In this document: positions 8,233-16,734 of the stretch, piece after piece
Numbering within the stretch: position 1 is the first letter of the stretch
How the letters are laid out: each line of letters begins with the position of its first letter
NCBI GenBank assembly: GCA_026168605.1
Contig: JAPFDX010000001.1
Coordinates: 62,001 to 126,000, forward strand
Reading direction: 5' to 3'
Length of the DNA stretch: 64,000 bases
From: Roseburia sp.
Lineage (GTDB): Bacteria; Bacillota; Clostridia; Lachnospirales; Lachnospiraceae
Made by a program: the position numbers and the translations under genes
The notes under the pieces: model-generated
Database searches by the model: none
What the model saw: only the letters and a program-made list of their open reading frames with translations
What the model was told of the DNA's origin: nothing

Positions 8233-9399
8233 ATGGGGGAAAATATTTTGATCGTGCACGGGGGCGGGCCGACGGCGGTGATTAACGCCTCCTTGTACGG
8301 CGCGGTGACAGAGGCGAAAAAACATCCGGAATTAGACCATATCTATGCGGCGAAAAACGGAACGGGCGGACTGCTCCGGGAGGAGCTTTTAGAGCTCTCC
8401 GAAATACCGCAGGAGGAGCTTGCGCTGCTTTTGCAGACGCCGGGGAGTGCCATCGGCACATCGAGGGACCAGTTGGAGCAGGAAGAATACGACCGCATGG
8501 CAGATATCCTGAAAAAGAAAAACATCCGCTATGTGCTCTTTAACGGGGGCAACGGAACGATGGATACCTGCGGGAAACTGTATCAGACCTGCCAGCGCAG
8601 GGGATTTGATGTGTGCGTCATGGGGATCCCAAAGACGATGGACAATGACATTGCGATCACGGATCACAGCCCGGGTTTTGGAAGCGCGGCGCGCTACATC
8701 GCGCAGAGCGTCAAGGAGGTCTGTGCGGACGTGCGCGGACTGCCGATCCATGTGGTGGTGATCGAGGCTTCCGGAAGAAATGCGGGCTGGATCACGGCGG
8801 CGAGCGCACTCGCGGAGGACGGGGACGGCAACGGACCGGATCTGATCTATCTGCCGGAGCGTCCGTTTGACGAGGACAGATACATAGAGGATGTAAAGAG
8901 ACTTCTTGAGAAGAAGTCGGGCATCGTGGTCGTGGCGAGCGAGGGACTGCGCGACGCGGAAGGGAAACCGGTCGTGCCCCCGGTATTTCAGGTGGGACGC
9001 GCCACCTATTTCGGGGATGTGAGCGCACATCTGGCGAATCTTGTCATCAAGCGTCTCGGCTATAAGGCGAGAGGCGAGAAGCCGGGACTGCTCGGCAGAG
9101 CGTCGGTTACGATGCAGAGCGCGGTGGACAGAGAGGAAGCGGTGCTCGCCGGAGCGATGGCGTGTGCAGAGGTACTAAAGGGTACGAACGGCAAGATGGT
9201 CGCATTCCGTCGGATCTCCACCGAGCCTTACAAGGCAGAGCCGTTTCTGGTGGATATCGACGAGGTGATGATGTACGAGCGGACGATGCCCGACGAATAC
9301 ATCAATGAAGCGGGAAACGGTGTGACAGAGGCATTCAAGGAATGGTGCAGACCGCTGATCGGCGGGGAACTGCAGAAAATGACAGCGTGGAATCAATAA
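8233..9399 (+). CDS. 6-phosphofructokinase family protein with mixed ATP/PPi signature
   Basis: The 388-residue enzyme has the PfkA fold and phosphorylates fructose-6-phosphate or a related sugar phosphate. The phosphate-donor loop reads GGNG (105-108), where ATP enzymes have GGDG and PPi enzymes GGDD. The active-site loop is PKTMDND (133-139), with the lysine (K134) usual in PPi-dependent enzymes where ATP enzymes have PGTIDND. Donor choice is therefore uncertain. AAAGGAG lies four bases before the ATG. It is the first of four closely spaced genes (aldolase, triosephosphate isomerase, LarA-like), which suggests a dedicated cleavage route for a ketose phosphate. Confidence 0.85.
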   Translation: MGENILIVHGGGPTAVINASLYGAVTEAKKHPELDHIYAAKNGTGGLLREELLELSEIPQEELALLLQTPGSAIGTSRDQLEQEEYDRMADILKKKNIRYVLFNGGNGTMDTCGKLYQTCQRRGFDVCVMGIPKTMDNDIAITDHSPGFGSAARYIAQSVKEVCADVRGLPIHVVVIEASGRNAGWITAASALAEDGDGNGPDLIYLPERPFDEDRYIEDVKRLLEKKSGIVVVASEGLRDAEGKPVVPPVFQVGRATYFGDVSAHLANLVIKRLGYKARGEKPGLLGRASVTMQSAVDREEAVLAGAMACAEVLKGTNGKMVAFRRISTEPYKAEPFLVDIDEVMMYERTMPDEYINEAGNGVTEAFKEWCRPLIGGELQKMTAWNQ

Positions 9400-9424
9400 A
9401 TTATGATAAATGGAGGAAAAAACT

Positions 9425-10579
9425 ATGTTAGTACCAATGAGAGCAATTCTGGATGCTGCGGATAAGAATGATTATGCGCAGGGAGCGTTCAACGTGAATG
9501 CGGTATGCCAGGCAAAGGCGGTGATCGATGTTCATGAGATGTTCCGCAGCCCGGCGATTTTGCAGGGTGCTGATCTGGCGAACGGCTTTATGGGCGGACG
9601 TACCGATTTCATGAACGCGACGCTGGAAGATAAGAAAAAGGGGGCAAAAAATATTGCCGACGCCGTGAAAAAATACGGCACCGACAGCCCGATCCCGGTT
9701 GCGCTGCACTTAGACCACGGCAAGAATTTCGATTCCTGCGTGGCTGCGATCGAGGGGGGATACACGAGCGTTATGATCGACGGAAGTTCTCTTCCGTTCG
9801 ATGAGAATGTGGAAATCACCAGAGAGGTTGTAAAATATGCGCACGCGCGCGGCGTTTCCGTCGAGGGTGAGCTCGGCGTGCTCGCGGGCGTGGAGGATCA
9901 CGTATTTTCTGCGGACAGCACTTACACGAATCCCCTGAGCGCGATTGAATTTTTCAGAAAGACCGGCGTGGATGCGCTGGCGATCAGCTACGGTACGATG
10001 CACGGCGCGAACAAGGGAAAGAATGCAGTGATCCGCAAGGAGATCGCGATCGCCATCAAGGAGTGTATGCGCCATGAGGGCATCGAGGGCTATCTGGTAA
10101 GCCACGGCTCCTCCACCGTTCCGCAGTACATCGTGGAGGAGATCAACGGACTGGGCGGGGAGATCACAAACGCCTACGGTATCGATGTCAACCAGCTCAT
10201 CGAGGCAGGTCACTGCGGCATCAACAAGATCAATGTGGATACGGACATCCGTCTTGCGGTGACACGCAATATGAAAGAGCTGTTTGCGGCGGATAAGAAG
10301 CTCCAGACAAGCGCTTCCATCGGGGAGATTTACGAGCTTCTGGAGAAAAATAAATCCGCGTTCGACCCACGTGTGTTCCTGCCACCGATCATGGATACGC
10401 TGATGTACGGCAACGTGCCGGACGACGATGTGGCGAGAATCTGCAAGTGCGTGGAGGACGGCGTGAAAGAGGTTGTCGGCACGCTGATCGTGAAGTTCGG
10501 AAGCTACGGCATGGCGCCGAAGGTTGAGGTGGTGACACTCGACGAGATGGCAGAGCGCTATAAGAAAGCCGGAATTTAA
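9425..10579 (+). CDS. fba: Class II ketose-bisphosphate aldolase
   Basis: The 384-residue zinc-type aldolase splits a ketose 1,6-bisphosphate into dihydroxyacetone phosphate and an aldehyde. Metal and substrate motifs are visible: LDHGKNFDSC (zinc histidine), VEGELGVLAG, SYGTMHGANKG (second zinc histidine) and SHGSSTVP. The protein is about 100 residues longer than the common 285-residue form and carries a C-terminal extension. The ATG at 9425 is preferred because TGGAGG lies eight bases before it; the in-frame ATG at 9410 overlaps that site and has none of its own. Fructose, tagatose or another ketose could be the substrate. Confidence 0.88.
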   Translation: MLVPMRAILDAADKNDYAQGAFNVNAVCQAKAVIDVHEMFRSPAILQGADLANGFMGGRTDFMNATLEDKKKGAKNIADAVKKYGTDSPIPVALHLDHGKNFDSCVAAIEGGYTSVMIDGSSLPFDENVEITREVVKYAHARGVSVEGELGVLAGVEDHVFSADSTYTNPLSAIEFFRKTGVDALAISYGTMHGANKGKNAVIRKEIAIAIKECMRHEGIEGYLVSHGSSTVPQYIVEEINGLGGEITNAYGIDVNQLIEAGHCGINKINVDTDIRLAVTRNMKELFAADKKLQTSASIGEIYELLEKNKSAFDPRVFLPPIMDTLMYGNVPDDDVARICKCVEDGVKEVVGTLIVKFGSYGMAPKVEVVTLDEMAERYKKAGI

Positions 10580-10590
10580 GGGAGGGCGTT

Positions 10591-11433
10591 ATGAAGCATA
10601 TCTATCTGAATTTAAAGAGATTTGACGTTCCCACGGAGTTTGGCGGCGTCAACCGCCTTGCGCCGATGGGCGACTGGGCGGCGCACATTGTGACAAACAC
10701 GCAGGACGCGCTGCGTGTGTACGATCCGGCGGAAGTGGAGTTTGGGATGTATTTTCCGGAGTTGCATCTGCTTGGCGCAGCGGCAGCGAAAAACGAGAAC
10801 AGCCCGGTAAAGATCGGATGTCAGGGCGTCTACCGCGCAGACACCGCTGTGGGCGGAAACTTTGGCGCGTTTACGACCAACCGTCCGGCGTCCGCGATGG
10901 CGGCGGCGGGCTGCGAGACCACGATCATCGGACACTGTGAGGAGAGAAATGACAAGGCGGGGATTCTCGCCGAGGCGGGTGTGACCGATACGGACGCGGT
11001 GAACCGCCTGTTAAATCAGGAGATCCAGTGCGCGATCGCAAGGGACATGACGGTGCTCTACTGTATCGGGGAAAAGAGCGAGGAGCAGGAGCATTGGCAG
11101 GAGGTGCTCGGCAGACAGCTCGAAATCGGGCTTTCCGGCGTTGACACCTCCAGGGTTGTGATCGCCTACGAGCCGGTCTGGTCGATCGGACCGGGCAAGA
11201 CCCCGGCGGATCAGGAGTATATCACGAAGATCGCGCGCTTTGTCAAGGAAAAGACGGGCGGCATGGATATTGTCTACGGCGGCGGTTTAAAGCAGGAGAA
11301 CGCGGCGATGCTCGCTTCGATCGACGAGATCGACGGAGGTCTGATCGCGCTGACACGTTTTTCCGGTGAGATCGGATATTATCCGGAGGAATATCTGGAA
11401 ATCATCCGCCTTTATATGAACGGCGGAAACTAA
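10591..11433 (+). CDS. tpiA: Triosephosphate isomerase, divergent
   Basis: The 280-residue TIM-barrel enzyme interconverts dihydroxyacetone phosphate and glyceraldehyde-3-phosphate. The catalytic residues are all present: K9 (NLK), H115 (IIGHCEER) and E194 (AYEPVWSIG). The phosphate loop reads YGGGLKQEN instead of the usual YGGSV, and the N-terminal 60 residues are unlike housekeeping enzymes. It is also about 30 residues longer than usual. GGGAGG precedes the ATG, eleven bases after the aldolase stop. Its place behind an aldolase suggests it handles the DHAP made there, or a related three-carbon phosphate. Confidence 0.82.
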   Translation: MKHIYLNLKRFDVPTEFGGVNRLAPMGDWAAHIVTNTQDALRVYDPAEVEFGMYFPELHLLGAAAAKNENSPVKIGCQGVYRADTAVGGNFGAFTTNRPASAMAAAGCETTIIGHCEERNDKAGILAEAGVTDTDAVNRLLNQEIQCAIARDMTVLYCIGEKSEEQEHWQEVLGRQLEIGLSGVDTSRVVIAYEPVWSIGPGKTPADQEYITKIARFVKEKTGGMDIVYGGGLKQENAAMLASIDEIDGGLIALTRFSGEIGYYPEEYLEIIRLYMNGGN

Positions 11434-11448
11434 AAGGAGGAAGGCAAC

Positions 11449-12936
11449 ATGAAAATTGATTTTGAGTATGGGCAGGGCACGATGGCGGCGGAGCTGCCGG
11501 ATAACACAGACATTTTTATCCCGGGTGAGACGGTAAAAGACCCGGACTATATCCCGGAGGATAAGCTGGAGGAGGCGTATCTGGAGAGTCTGGCAAATCC
11601 GATCGGAATGCCGACTTTGACGGAGCTTGCGCACAAGGGAAGCACGGTCACGATCATCGTTCCGGACCGCGTGAAGGGCGGCGAGCAGCCGACCAGCCAC
11701 AGAAAGCTGAGTATCAAATACATTTTAAAGGAGCTGTATGCGGCAGGCGTTGAGAAGAAAGATATTCTTTTTATCATCTCAAACGGGCTTCATCCGAGAA
11801 GCAAGGAGTCCGATGCGCTGGCAATCTTTGGACCGGAGCTGTTCCATGAGTTCTGGCATACCGGACAGATCATCAGCCATGACAGCGAGGACGCCGAGCA
11901 TATGATAGACCTCGGAACGACCCACAGAGGCGATCCGGTTTATATGAACAAGTATGTGTTCGACTGCGATATTCCGATCCTGATCGGACACGTGCAGGGC
12001 AATCCTTACGGCGGCTATTCGGGCGGCTACAAGCACAGCGCGACCGGGATCACGAACTGGAAGTCGATCGCAAGCCACCATGTGCCGTCTGTGATGCACC
12101 GCGACGATTTTACTCCGGTCAACGGTGGAAGCTTAATGCGCAACAAGTTCGATGAGATCAGTATGCACATGGAGGAGAAGATGGGGCATCCGTTCTTCTG
12201 CTGTGACGCGGTGCTCGACACTTCATCCAGACAGATCGCGATCTATTCCGGCTACGCAAAGGAAATGATGCCGGAGAGCTGGAAGCTGGCGGACAAGAGA
12301 ACCTATGTGCACTGGGCGGAGAAGAAATATGACGTGCTGGTATTTGGTATGCCGCAGAAGTTCCACTATGGTGACGGAATGGGCACGAACCCGATCATGA
12401 TGATGCAGGCGCTTAGCGCCCAGGTGCTCCGCTATAAGAGAATCATGAGCGATCACTGCGTCATTATCTGTGCCTCCACCTGCAACGGTTATTTCCACGA
12501 CGAACTGTGGCCGTACTTGAGAGAACTCTACACGATGTTCCAGCACGACCATATGGATACGCTGCCGGATATGAACCGCTACGGCGAGTATTTTGCGACG
12601 AATGAGGAGTATATCCGCAAATACCGTTTCTGCAACGCGTTCCATCCGTTCCACGGATTCTCCATGATGTCCTGCGGACATATCGCGGAGATGAACACCA
12701 GCGCGATTTATATCGTCGGCGCGGAGGAGCCGGGCTATGCGAGAGGCATGGGCTTAAAGACGAGAGCGACCTTTGAGGAGGCGCTTTTGGACGCGAAGAA
12801 GAAGTTTGTGGGCGAGAACCCGAATATTCTGGCGCTTCCGATGACCTTCAAGAAGGCGGCGGTACATCTGTGCATGAAGAATCCGGCGGACGATTGCATG
12901 GATGCCTATGGACACCGCGGGGGATGCTGCGGCTGA
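11449..12936 (+). CDS. LarA-family (nickel-pincer racemase/epimerase-like) protein
   Basis: The 495-residue protein matches the lactate racemase LarA/DUF2088 family. LarA uses a nickel-pincer nucleotide tethered to a lysine to racemise alpha-hydroxy acids. Here H115 (NGLHPRSKE) and K195 (YSGGYKHSATGI) correspond to the known histidine and cofactor lysine, and a further histidine pair is at 210-211. The PH motif just before the glycine-rich stretch is replaced by GN (N185). The C-terminus ends in GHRGGCCG, rich in potential metal ligands. It is the last gene of the phosphofructokinase-aldolase-isomerase operon. Homologues are known to act on other hydroxy acids, so I do not assign a substrate. 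Confidence 0.78.
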   Translation: MKIDFEYGQGTMAAELPDNTDIFIPGETVKDPDYIPEDKLEEAYLESLANPIGMPTLTELAHKGSTVTIIVPDRVKGGEQPTSHRKLSIKYILKELYAAGVEKKDILFIISNGLHPRSKESDALAIFGPELFHEFWHTGQIISHDSEDAEHMIDLGTTHRGDPVYMNKYVFDCDIPILIGHVQGNPYGGYSGGYKHSATGITNWKSIASHHVPSVMHRDDFTPVNGGSLMRNKFDEISMHMEEKMGHPFFCCDAVLDTSSRQIAIYSGYAKEMMPESWKLADKRTYVHWAEKKYDVLVFGMPQKFHYGDGMGTNPIMMMQALSAQVLRYKRIMSDHCVIICASTCNGYFHDELWPYLRELYTMFQHDHMDTLPDMNRYGEYFATNEEYIRKYRFCNAFHPFHGFSMMSCGHIAEMNTSAIYIVGAEEPGYARGMGLKTRATFEEALLDAKKKFVGENPNILALPMTFKKAAVHLCMKNPADDCMDAYGHRGGCCG

Positions 12937-12962
12937 TCCAAAGAGAGAATAGGGAAGTACAA

Positions 12963-13001
12963 TACGAAAAATGGACTGCGTCTGCAGCTCCATTTTTCGT
13001 A
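12963..13001 (+). terminator. Terminator after the LarA-like gene
   Basis: Arms 12963-12975 and 12989-13001 are perfect 13-base complements (core AAAAATGGA / TCCATTTTT). The inner GGA-TGC/GCA-TCC stem is followed by TTTTT, so it works as a terminator and is nearly symmetric. It contains the ATG at 12971, which argues against that codon being the start of the next gene. Confidence 0.75.
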
Positions 13002-13024
13002 CTGTCAGGCGAAGGAGAAAGTGC

Positions 13025-14965
13025 ATGGGACTGTTTAGAAAAAATGCAGGAAATGTGAAGACAGGAGAAACGCAGAGCGAGAGTACGGCGTCTTTCCGGG
13101 CGTTTGCAGGAAAAATACTAAAAAATACAAAGCTGCTGAATCAGAATGTCATGCAGTTAAATTACATTGCAGGCAGTACAAACAATGCGGTGAAGGCGGT
13201 CAACGGCTCGATCGGCGAGATCAGCGATGGAAACAATGAACTGTCGACCAATATCAGTGAGATCAAAGAGATCTCAGATGAGATGGGACAGGATATCGAG
13301 TCGGATATCCATGCGGTAAAAAATCTGGCGGAGTCTGCGGACCGGATGACGGAGAGCAACAGCCGGGTGATGGAATATTTTGAAGAACTGTTGATGGAGA
13401 ACAGGGAGACCTCGGCGGGGATCGAGGAAGTGGCAGTCAACACGAGACTGACGAATCAGGCGGCGCTTGAAGTGCTTGAGGCGACCAGACTGATCAACGA
13501 GATCGCGAACAGGACGAATCTGCTCAGTTTAAATGCGTCGATCGAGGCGGCGCGTGCCGGGGAGGCGGGACGGGGCTTTGCCGTTGTGGCAAAGGAGATC
13601 CAGGAGCTTGCCGAGCGGAGTAAAAGCAGTGCGGAGAATATCGGCAGGATCATGAAGGAGCTGGAGGCAAAATCAAACGATTCGGTGGACAGCATCCAGA
13701 AGATCCAGGAGACATTCCGGCACCAGACGGAGAATCTGGAGAATACAAAGACGTTTCTTGGTCAGACTGAGGATCATATCGGGCAGGTACAGGAGCGCGT
13801 ACATTTTCTGAAAGAGAATATGGATAAGCTGGAGCTGTCAAAGAATGTGATCCTGGAAAATATGAAGGAGCTTGAAAAGCTTGGTGCAAACAATTATGAG
13901 GCGACGGAGATGATCGTCTCTGACTTTGGAAAAGTGGTGAAGAATACCGGAAGGATCACGGCGATGGCATTTGACCTTTCCAATGTCAGCGAGGAGTTAA
14001 AACACGCATCCAGGTTTTACATAGAGGAAGAGGATGCCGCGGTGCAGGAGAAGGAGGAACACCTTAAGATTGGCTATATGCCGAATTACGGAAGTCTCTG
14101 TGCAATCGTGGCGGCAATAAAATTAGGACATTTGCAGCAGGAAAATATTTCTATTGAGCTGAAACAGTACGGCAACGGCAACCAGATTGTCGATGGGCTA
14201 AAGAACGGCGAGATTGACGTCGGCTATATCGGAGACGGCGCGCACAGGCGTTGTGTGGAGGGGGATGCGGTGGTATTCCTGCTGTCCCACATTTCCAATG
14301 CGGAGGCGGTGATCGGAAAGAGAACATCCGGCATCCGCAGCTTAAAAGCGCTGGCGGGAAAGCGGATCGGTACGGTTGCCGGGTCGACCAGCGACACGAT
14401 CTTAAATTTTGCGTTAGACAGTGTGGAGCTTTGCAGGGAGGACTGCGAGATCGTGGATCAGAGGGCGGAGGAGATCGTAAAGGGTATGCTGAACGGAACG
14501 CTGGACGCCTGTGCGCTCTGGTCGCCGTATACGCTGGAGGTCCAGAAAAAGCTCGGCGGCGATGCGGTCGTGCTCGCCAATAACATGAACTTTTCAAACC
14601 GCATGGCGTCGCTGTCCTCGTGGGTGACCGGAAAGACGTTTGCGTCGCAGAAAAGAGACGTTCTGGTGCGCTTTACAAGAGCGCTATACCGCAGCATGAA
14701 CTACCGTGCGATCGAGGAGAATATGCAGAGAGTGGCGTCGTGGGTGGCACAGGTCATCGGAGCCGACGAGAAAACAGTCCGCGGGCAGCAGTGGGATGCG
14801 GAGTGGTCGACTGCCGGATTTGTCGCGATCGGTGCGGAAAACGGCACGGTAAAGCAGCTTTATGAGACACAGCAGAAACAGTTTTTGAAGGCGGGGGATG
14901 TTGCATCTGCCGTTCCGGTGGAGAACTATGTGCTGCTTGATGTTATGACAGAGGCGGCAGAGTAG
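13025..14965 (+). CDS. Soluble methyl-accepting chemoreceptor fused to an ABC-type substrate-binding domain
   Basis: The 646-residue protein has two halves. Residues about 15-335 are a chemoreceptor signalling coiled coil with the conserved hairpin tip ([19 protein letters not shown], then [11 protein letters not shown]) that contacts CheA and CheW. Residues about 346-646 are an SsuA/NMT1-type substrate-binding domain closely related to the lipoprotein at 2776. There is no signal peptide and no hydrophobic segment long enough to cross the membrane, so both halves should be cytoplasmic. The ATG at 13025 follows GAAGGAGAA; an in-frame ATG at 12971 lies inside the terminator hairpin. A TauE/SafE-type exporter gene follows 18 bases later. 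I infer that it reports the internal level of a transported ligand to the chemotaxis machinery. Confidence 0.88.
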   Translation: MGLFRKNAGNVKTGETQSESTASFRAFAGKILKNTKLLNQNVMQLNYIAGSTNNAVKAVNGSIGEISDGNNELSTNISEIKEISDEMGQDIESDIHAVKNLAESADRMTESNSRVMEYFEELLMENRETSAGIEEVAVNTRLTNQAALEVLEATRLINEIANRTNLLSLNASIEAARAGEAGRGFAVVAKEIQELAERSKSSAENIGRIMKELEAKSNDSVDSIQKIQETFRHQTENLENTKTFLGQTEDHIGQVQERVHFLKENMDKLELSKNVILENMKELEKLGANNYEATEMIVSDFGKVVKNTGRITAMAFDLSNVSEELKHASRFYIEEEDAAVQEKEEHLKIGYMPNYGSLCAIVAAIKLGHLQQENISIELKQYGNGNQIVDGLKNGEIDVGYIGDGAHRRCVEGDAVVFLLSHISNAEAVIGKRTSGIRSLKALAGKRIGTVAGSTSDTILNFALDSVELCREDCEIVDQRAEEIVKGMLNGTLDACALWSPYTLEVQKKLGGDAVVLANNMNFSNRMASLSSWVTGKTFASQKRDVLVRFTRALYRSMNYRAIEENMQRVASWVAQVIGADEKTVRGQQWDAEWSTAGFVAIGAENGTVKQLYETQQKQFLKAGDVASAVPVENYVLLDVMTEAAE

Positions 14966-14983
14966 GAAAGTGAGGAGAGAAAA

Positions 14984-15772
14984 ATGTTACCAGTGATTTT
15001 ATTTTTGATCTGTATCATCGCGTCGAGCGTCGGGGCGATCGTGGGCGCCGGCGGCGGCGTGATCATCAAACCGGTGATGGATATGCTGGGGCTTCTTCCG
15101 GTGTCGACGGTCAGTTTCTGTTCGGGGTGCACGGTGCTTGCCATGTCTGTCAGCTCGCTGATCCGCAACAGAAATGACGGCATCCGGTTACAGTTAAAGA
15201 CAAGTACGGCGCTGGCACTCGGCGCTGTGTTCGGAGGACTTTCGGGTCAGTGGCTGTTTGACGTGGTAAGAACCGGTTTTGGCAATGAGCGGATGCTTGG
15301 AGCGATTCAGTCAGCCTGTCTTGTGGTTGTCACGATCGTTGTCCTGGTCTATGTGAAAAACAAACATAAGCTGACGTCAAAGCACGTGGAAAATTTTGCG
15401 GCTTCCGTGCTGATCGGCGTAACGCTTGGGATGATTTCCGCGTTTATCGGGATCGGGGGCGGTCCGGTCAACGTCGCGGTGCTGTTTTTCTTTTTCTCCA
15501 TGGATGCGAAGGAGGCGGCGAAAAATTCCATTTATATCATTATCTTTTCGCAGACGTCGAGCATCCTAACCGCCTTTGCATCGGGGACAGTTCCCGATTT
15601 TTCCTGGGTGAATCTGATCGCCATGATGGCAGGCGGAGTGGGTGGCGCGCTTGTCGGCTCTGCAATTTCCAAACGCATGAACAACCAGGGGGTTGAGAAA
15701 CTGTTTCAGGTGCTGCTTTACGTGATCACGGCGATCGGATGCTACAATATTTTAAAATATACGGTTTTGTAG
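14984..15772 (+). CDS. TauE/SafE (TSUP) family membrane exporter
   Basis: The 262-residue membrane protein has about eight hydrophobic segments and the two internal repeats typical of TSUP proteins, marked by VGAGGGVIIKP (residues 20-30) and IGIGGGPVNVA in the second half. Members export sulfite, sulfoacetate or other small organic anions. It is 18 bases behind the chemoreceptor/binding-protein fusion with a GAGGAGAG ribosome site, so the two are probably co-transcribed. Its presence beside sulfonate-type binding proteins is consistent with, but does not prove, sulfur-compound metabolism. Confidence 0.85.
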   Translation: MLPVILFLICIIASSVGAIVGAGGGVIIKPVMDMLGLLPVSTVSFCSGCTVLAMSVSSLIRNRNDGIRLQLKTSTALALGAVFGGLSGQWLFDVVRTGFGNERMLGAIQSACLVVVTIVVLVYVKNKHKLTSKHVENFAASVLIGVTLGMISAFIGIGGGPVNVAVLFFFFSMDAKEAAKNSIYIIIFSQTSSILTAFASGTVPDFSWVNLIAMMAGGVGGALVGSAISKRMNNQGVEKLFQVLLYVITAIGCYNILKYTVL

Positions 15773-15819
15773 GAACGATGTTATTTTAGAATATACACAA
15801 TAAATTAAGATTTTTCTGG

Positions 15820-15848
15820 TTTCCAAAATGTGAATAGTCTGTTATAAT
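15820..15848 (+). promoter_or_regulatory. Sigma-A promoter for the Asp23-nusB-to-recN block
   Basis: TTTCCA (15820-15825) and a consensus TATAAT (15843-15848) are 17 bases apart, with TG one base before the -10 box. It lies 33 bases upstream of the Asp23 gene and is the only strong promoter I see before this long, tightly packed gene run. Confidence 0.75.
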
Positions 15849-15880
15849 AGATGCATAATATCACTTAGGAGGCAGTTGAT

Positions 15881-16258
15881 ATGGGTGAGGATCGCAGAAC
15901 ATTTAAAATAAAGGACGGTAATTTAGGAGAAGTGAAGATCGCAGATGAAGTTGTCGCCATCATCGCAGGACTTGCAGCCACGGAGGTGGACGGTGTCGGT
16001 TCGATGGCGGGCAATATTACAAATGAGCTGGTGAGCAGACTCGGTATGAAGAATCTTTCCAAGGGGATCCGCGTGGAAGTGGCGGAGGAGAGCGTGAAGG
16101 TGGACGTCGCGCTGAACATTTCCTTTGGCTACTCGATCCCGGAGGTGTCCGCGAAGGTTCAGGAACGCGTGAAGAATGCAATCGAAAACATGACGGGACT
16201 TTGCGTGTCGGTTGTGAATATCCGCATTGCATCGGTGGATATGGGCAGCAGCAAATAG
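15881..16258 (+). CDS. Asp23/Gls24 family protein (YqhY-like)
   Basis: The 125-residue cytoplasmic protein matches the Asp23/Gls24 envelope-associated family: GEVKIADEVVAIIAGLAATEV near the start, GVGSMAG at about 38, and VKVDVALNISFGYSIPEV in the middle. The position directly before nusB is the same as Bacillus subtilis yqhY, which is linked to control of fatty-acid synthesis there. The ribosome site is TAGGAGG. The role in this organism is inferred from that context only. Confidence 0.88.
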   Translation: MGEDRRTFKIKDGNLGEVKIADEVVAIIAGLAATEVDGVGSMAGNITNELVSRLGMKNLSKGIRVEVAEESVKVDVALNISFGYSIPEVSAKVQERVKNAIENMTGLCVSVVNIRIASVDMGSSK

Positions 16259-16275
16259 CATTTTGGGAATATCAT

Positions 16276-16303
16276 AAAGGGTGTCCGCGCGGCATCCTTT
16301 TTT
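16276..16303 (+). terminator. Terminator-like hairpin before nusB
   Basis: A GC-rich stem (AGGGTG-t-CCGC with GCGG-CATCCTT, one bulged base) is followed by a run of T. It sits between the Asp23 gene and nusB inside an otherwise continuous block, so it may act as a partial terminator that lowers downstream expression. Confidence 0.55.
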
Positions 16304-16338
16304 CCATGCTTAACAGGAAACGAAGAAGGGAATCAGAT

Positions 16339-16734
16339 ATGACGAGAAGAGAGTTGAGAGAGCAGGTATTTAAGCTGCTGTTTGGCATTGAATTTCACGA
16401 TGCTTCGGATCTTCCGGAGCAGATTGCAGCCTACGAGGAGACGGAGCAGGTGTGGGATGCCGAGGACGGTGCTTATATTAAGCAGAAGTGTATGGATATC
16501 GCGGAGCACATCACGGAGATCGATGCGGCGGTCAATGAGGTCGCGGAGGGCTGGAAGACAAGCAGAATGGGCAAGGTCGATCTGACCCTGATCCGTCTGG
16601 CAGTCTATGAGATGCGTTACGAGGAGGAGATCCCGGTGCGCGTTGCCATCAACGAGGCGGTGGAGCTTGCCAAGCAGTACGGCACGGAGGATTCCCCATC
16701 GTTTGTAAACGGGATTTTGGGTAAGCTTGTATGA
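16339..16734 (+). CDS. nusB: Transcription antitermination factor NusB
   Basis: The 131-residue all-helical protein binds boxA RNA with NusE (S10) and supports antitermination of rRNA operons. The family patterns RRELREQVFKLLFGIEF at the N-terminus, RLAVYEMRYEEEIPVRVAIN and a C-terminal FVNGILGKL are clear. The start at 16339 is chosen because AAGGG precedes it at about eight bases; upstream in-frame starts would run through the preceding hairpin. The stop overlaps the xseA start as ATGA. Confidence 0.92.
   Translation: MTRRELREQVFKLLFGIEFHDASDLPEQIAAYEETEQVWDAEDGAYIKQKCMDIAEHITEIDAAVNEVAEGWKTSRMGKVDLTLIRLAVYEMRYEEEIPVRVAINEAVELAKQYGTEDSPSFVNGILGKLV

Noticed and set aside
8233..12936. Sulfoquinovose degradation (sulfo-EMP type) operon
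   Set aside because: The kinase is of PfkA type rather than the PfkB type expected, and no sulfoquinovosidase, isomerase or sulfolactaldehyde reductase is present; only the nearby TSUP exporter fits.
12971..13024. Upstream ATG for the chemoreceptor fusion
   Set aside because: It lies inside the terminator hairpin of the preceding operon and lacks a ribosome site; the ATG at 13025 has one.
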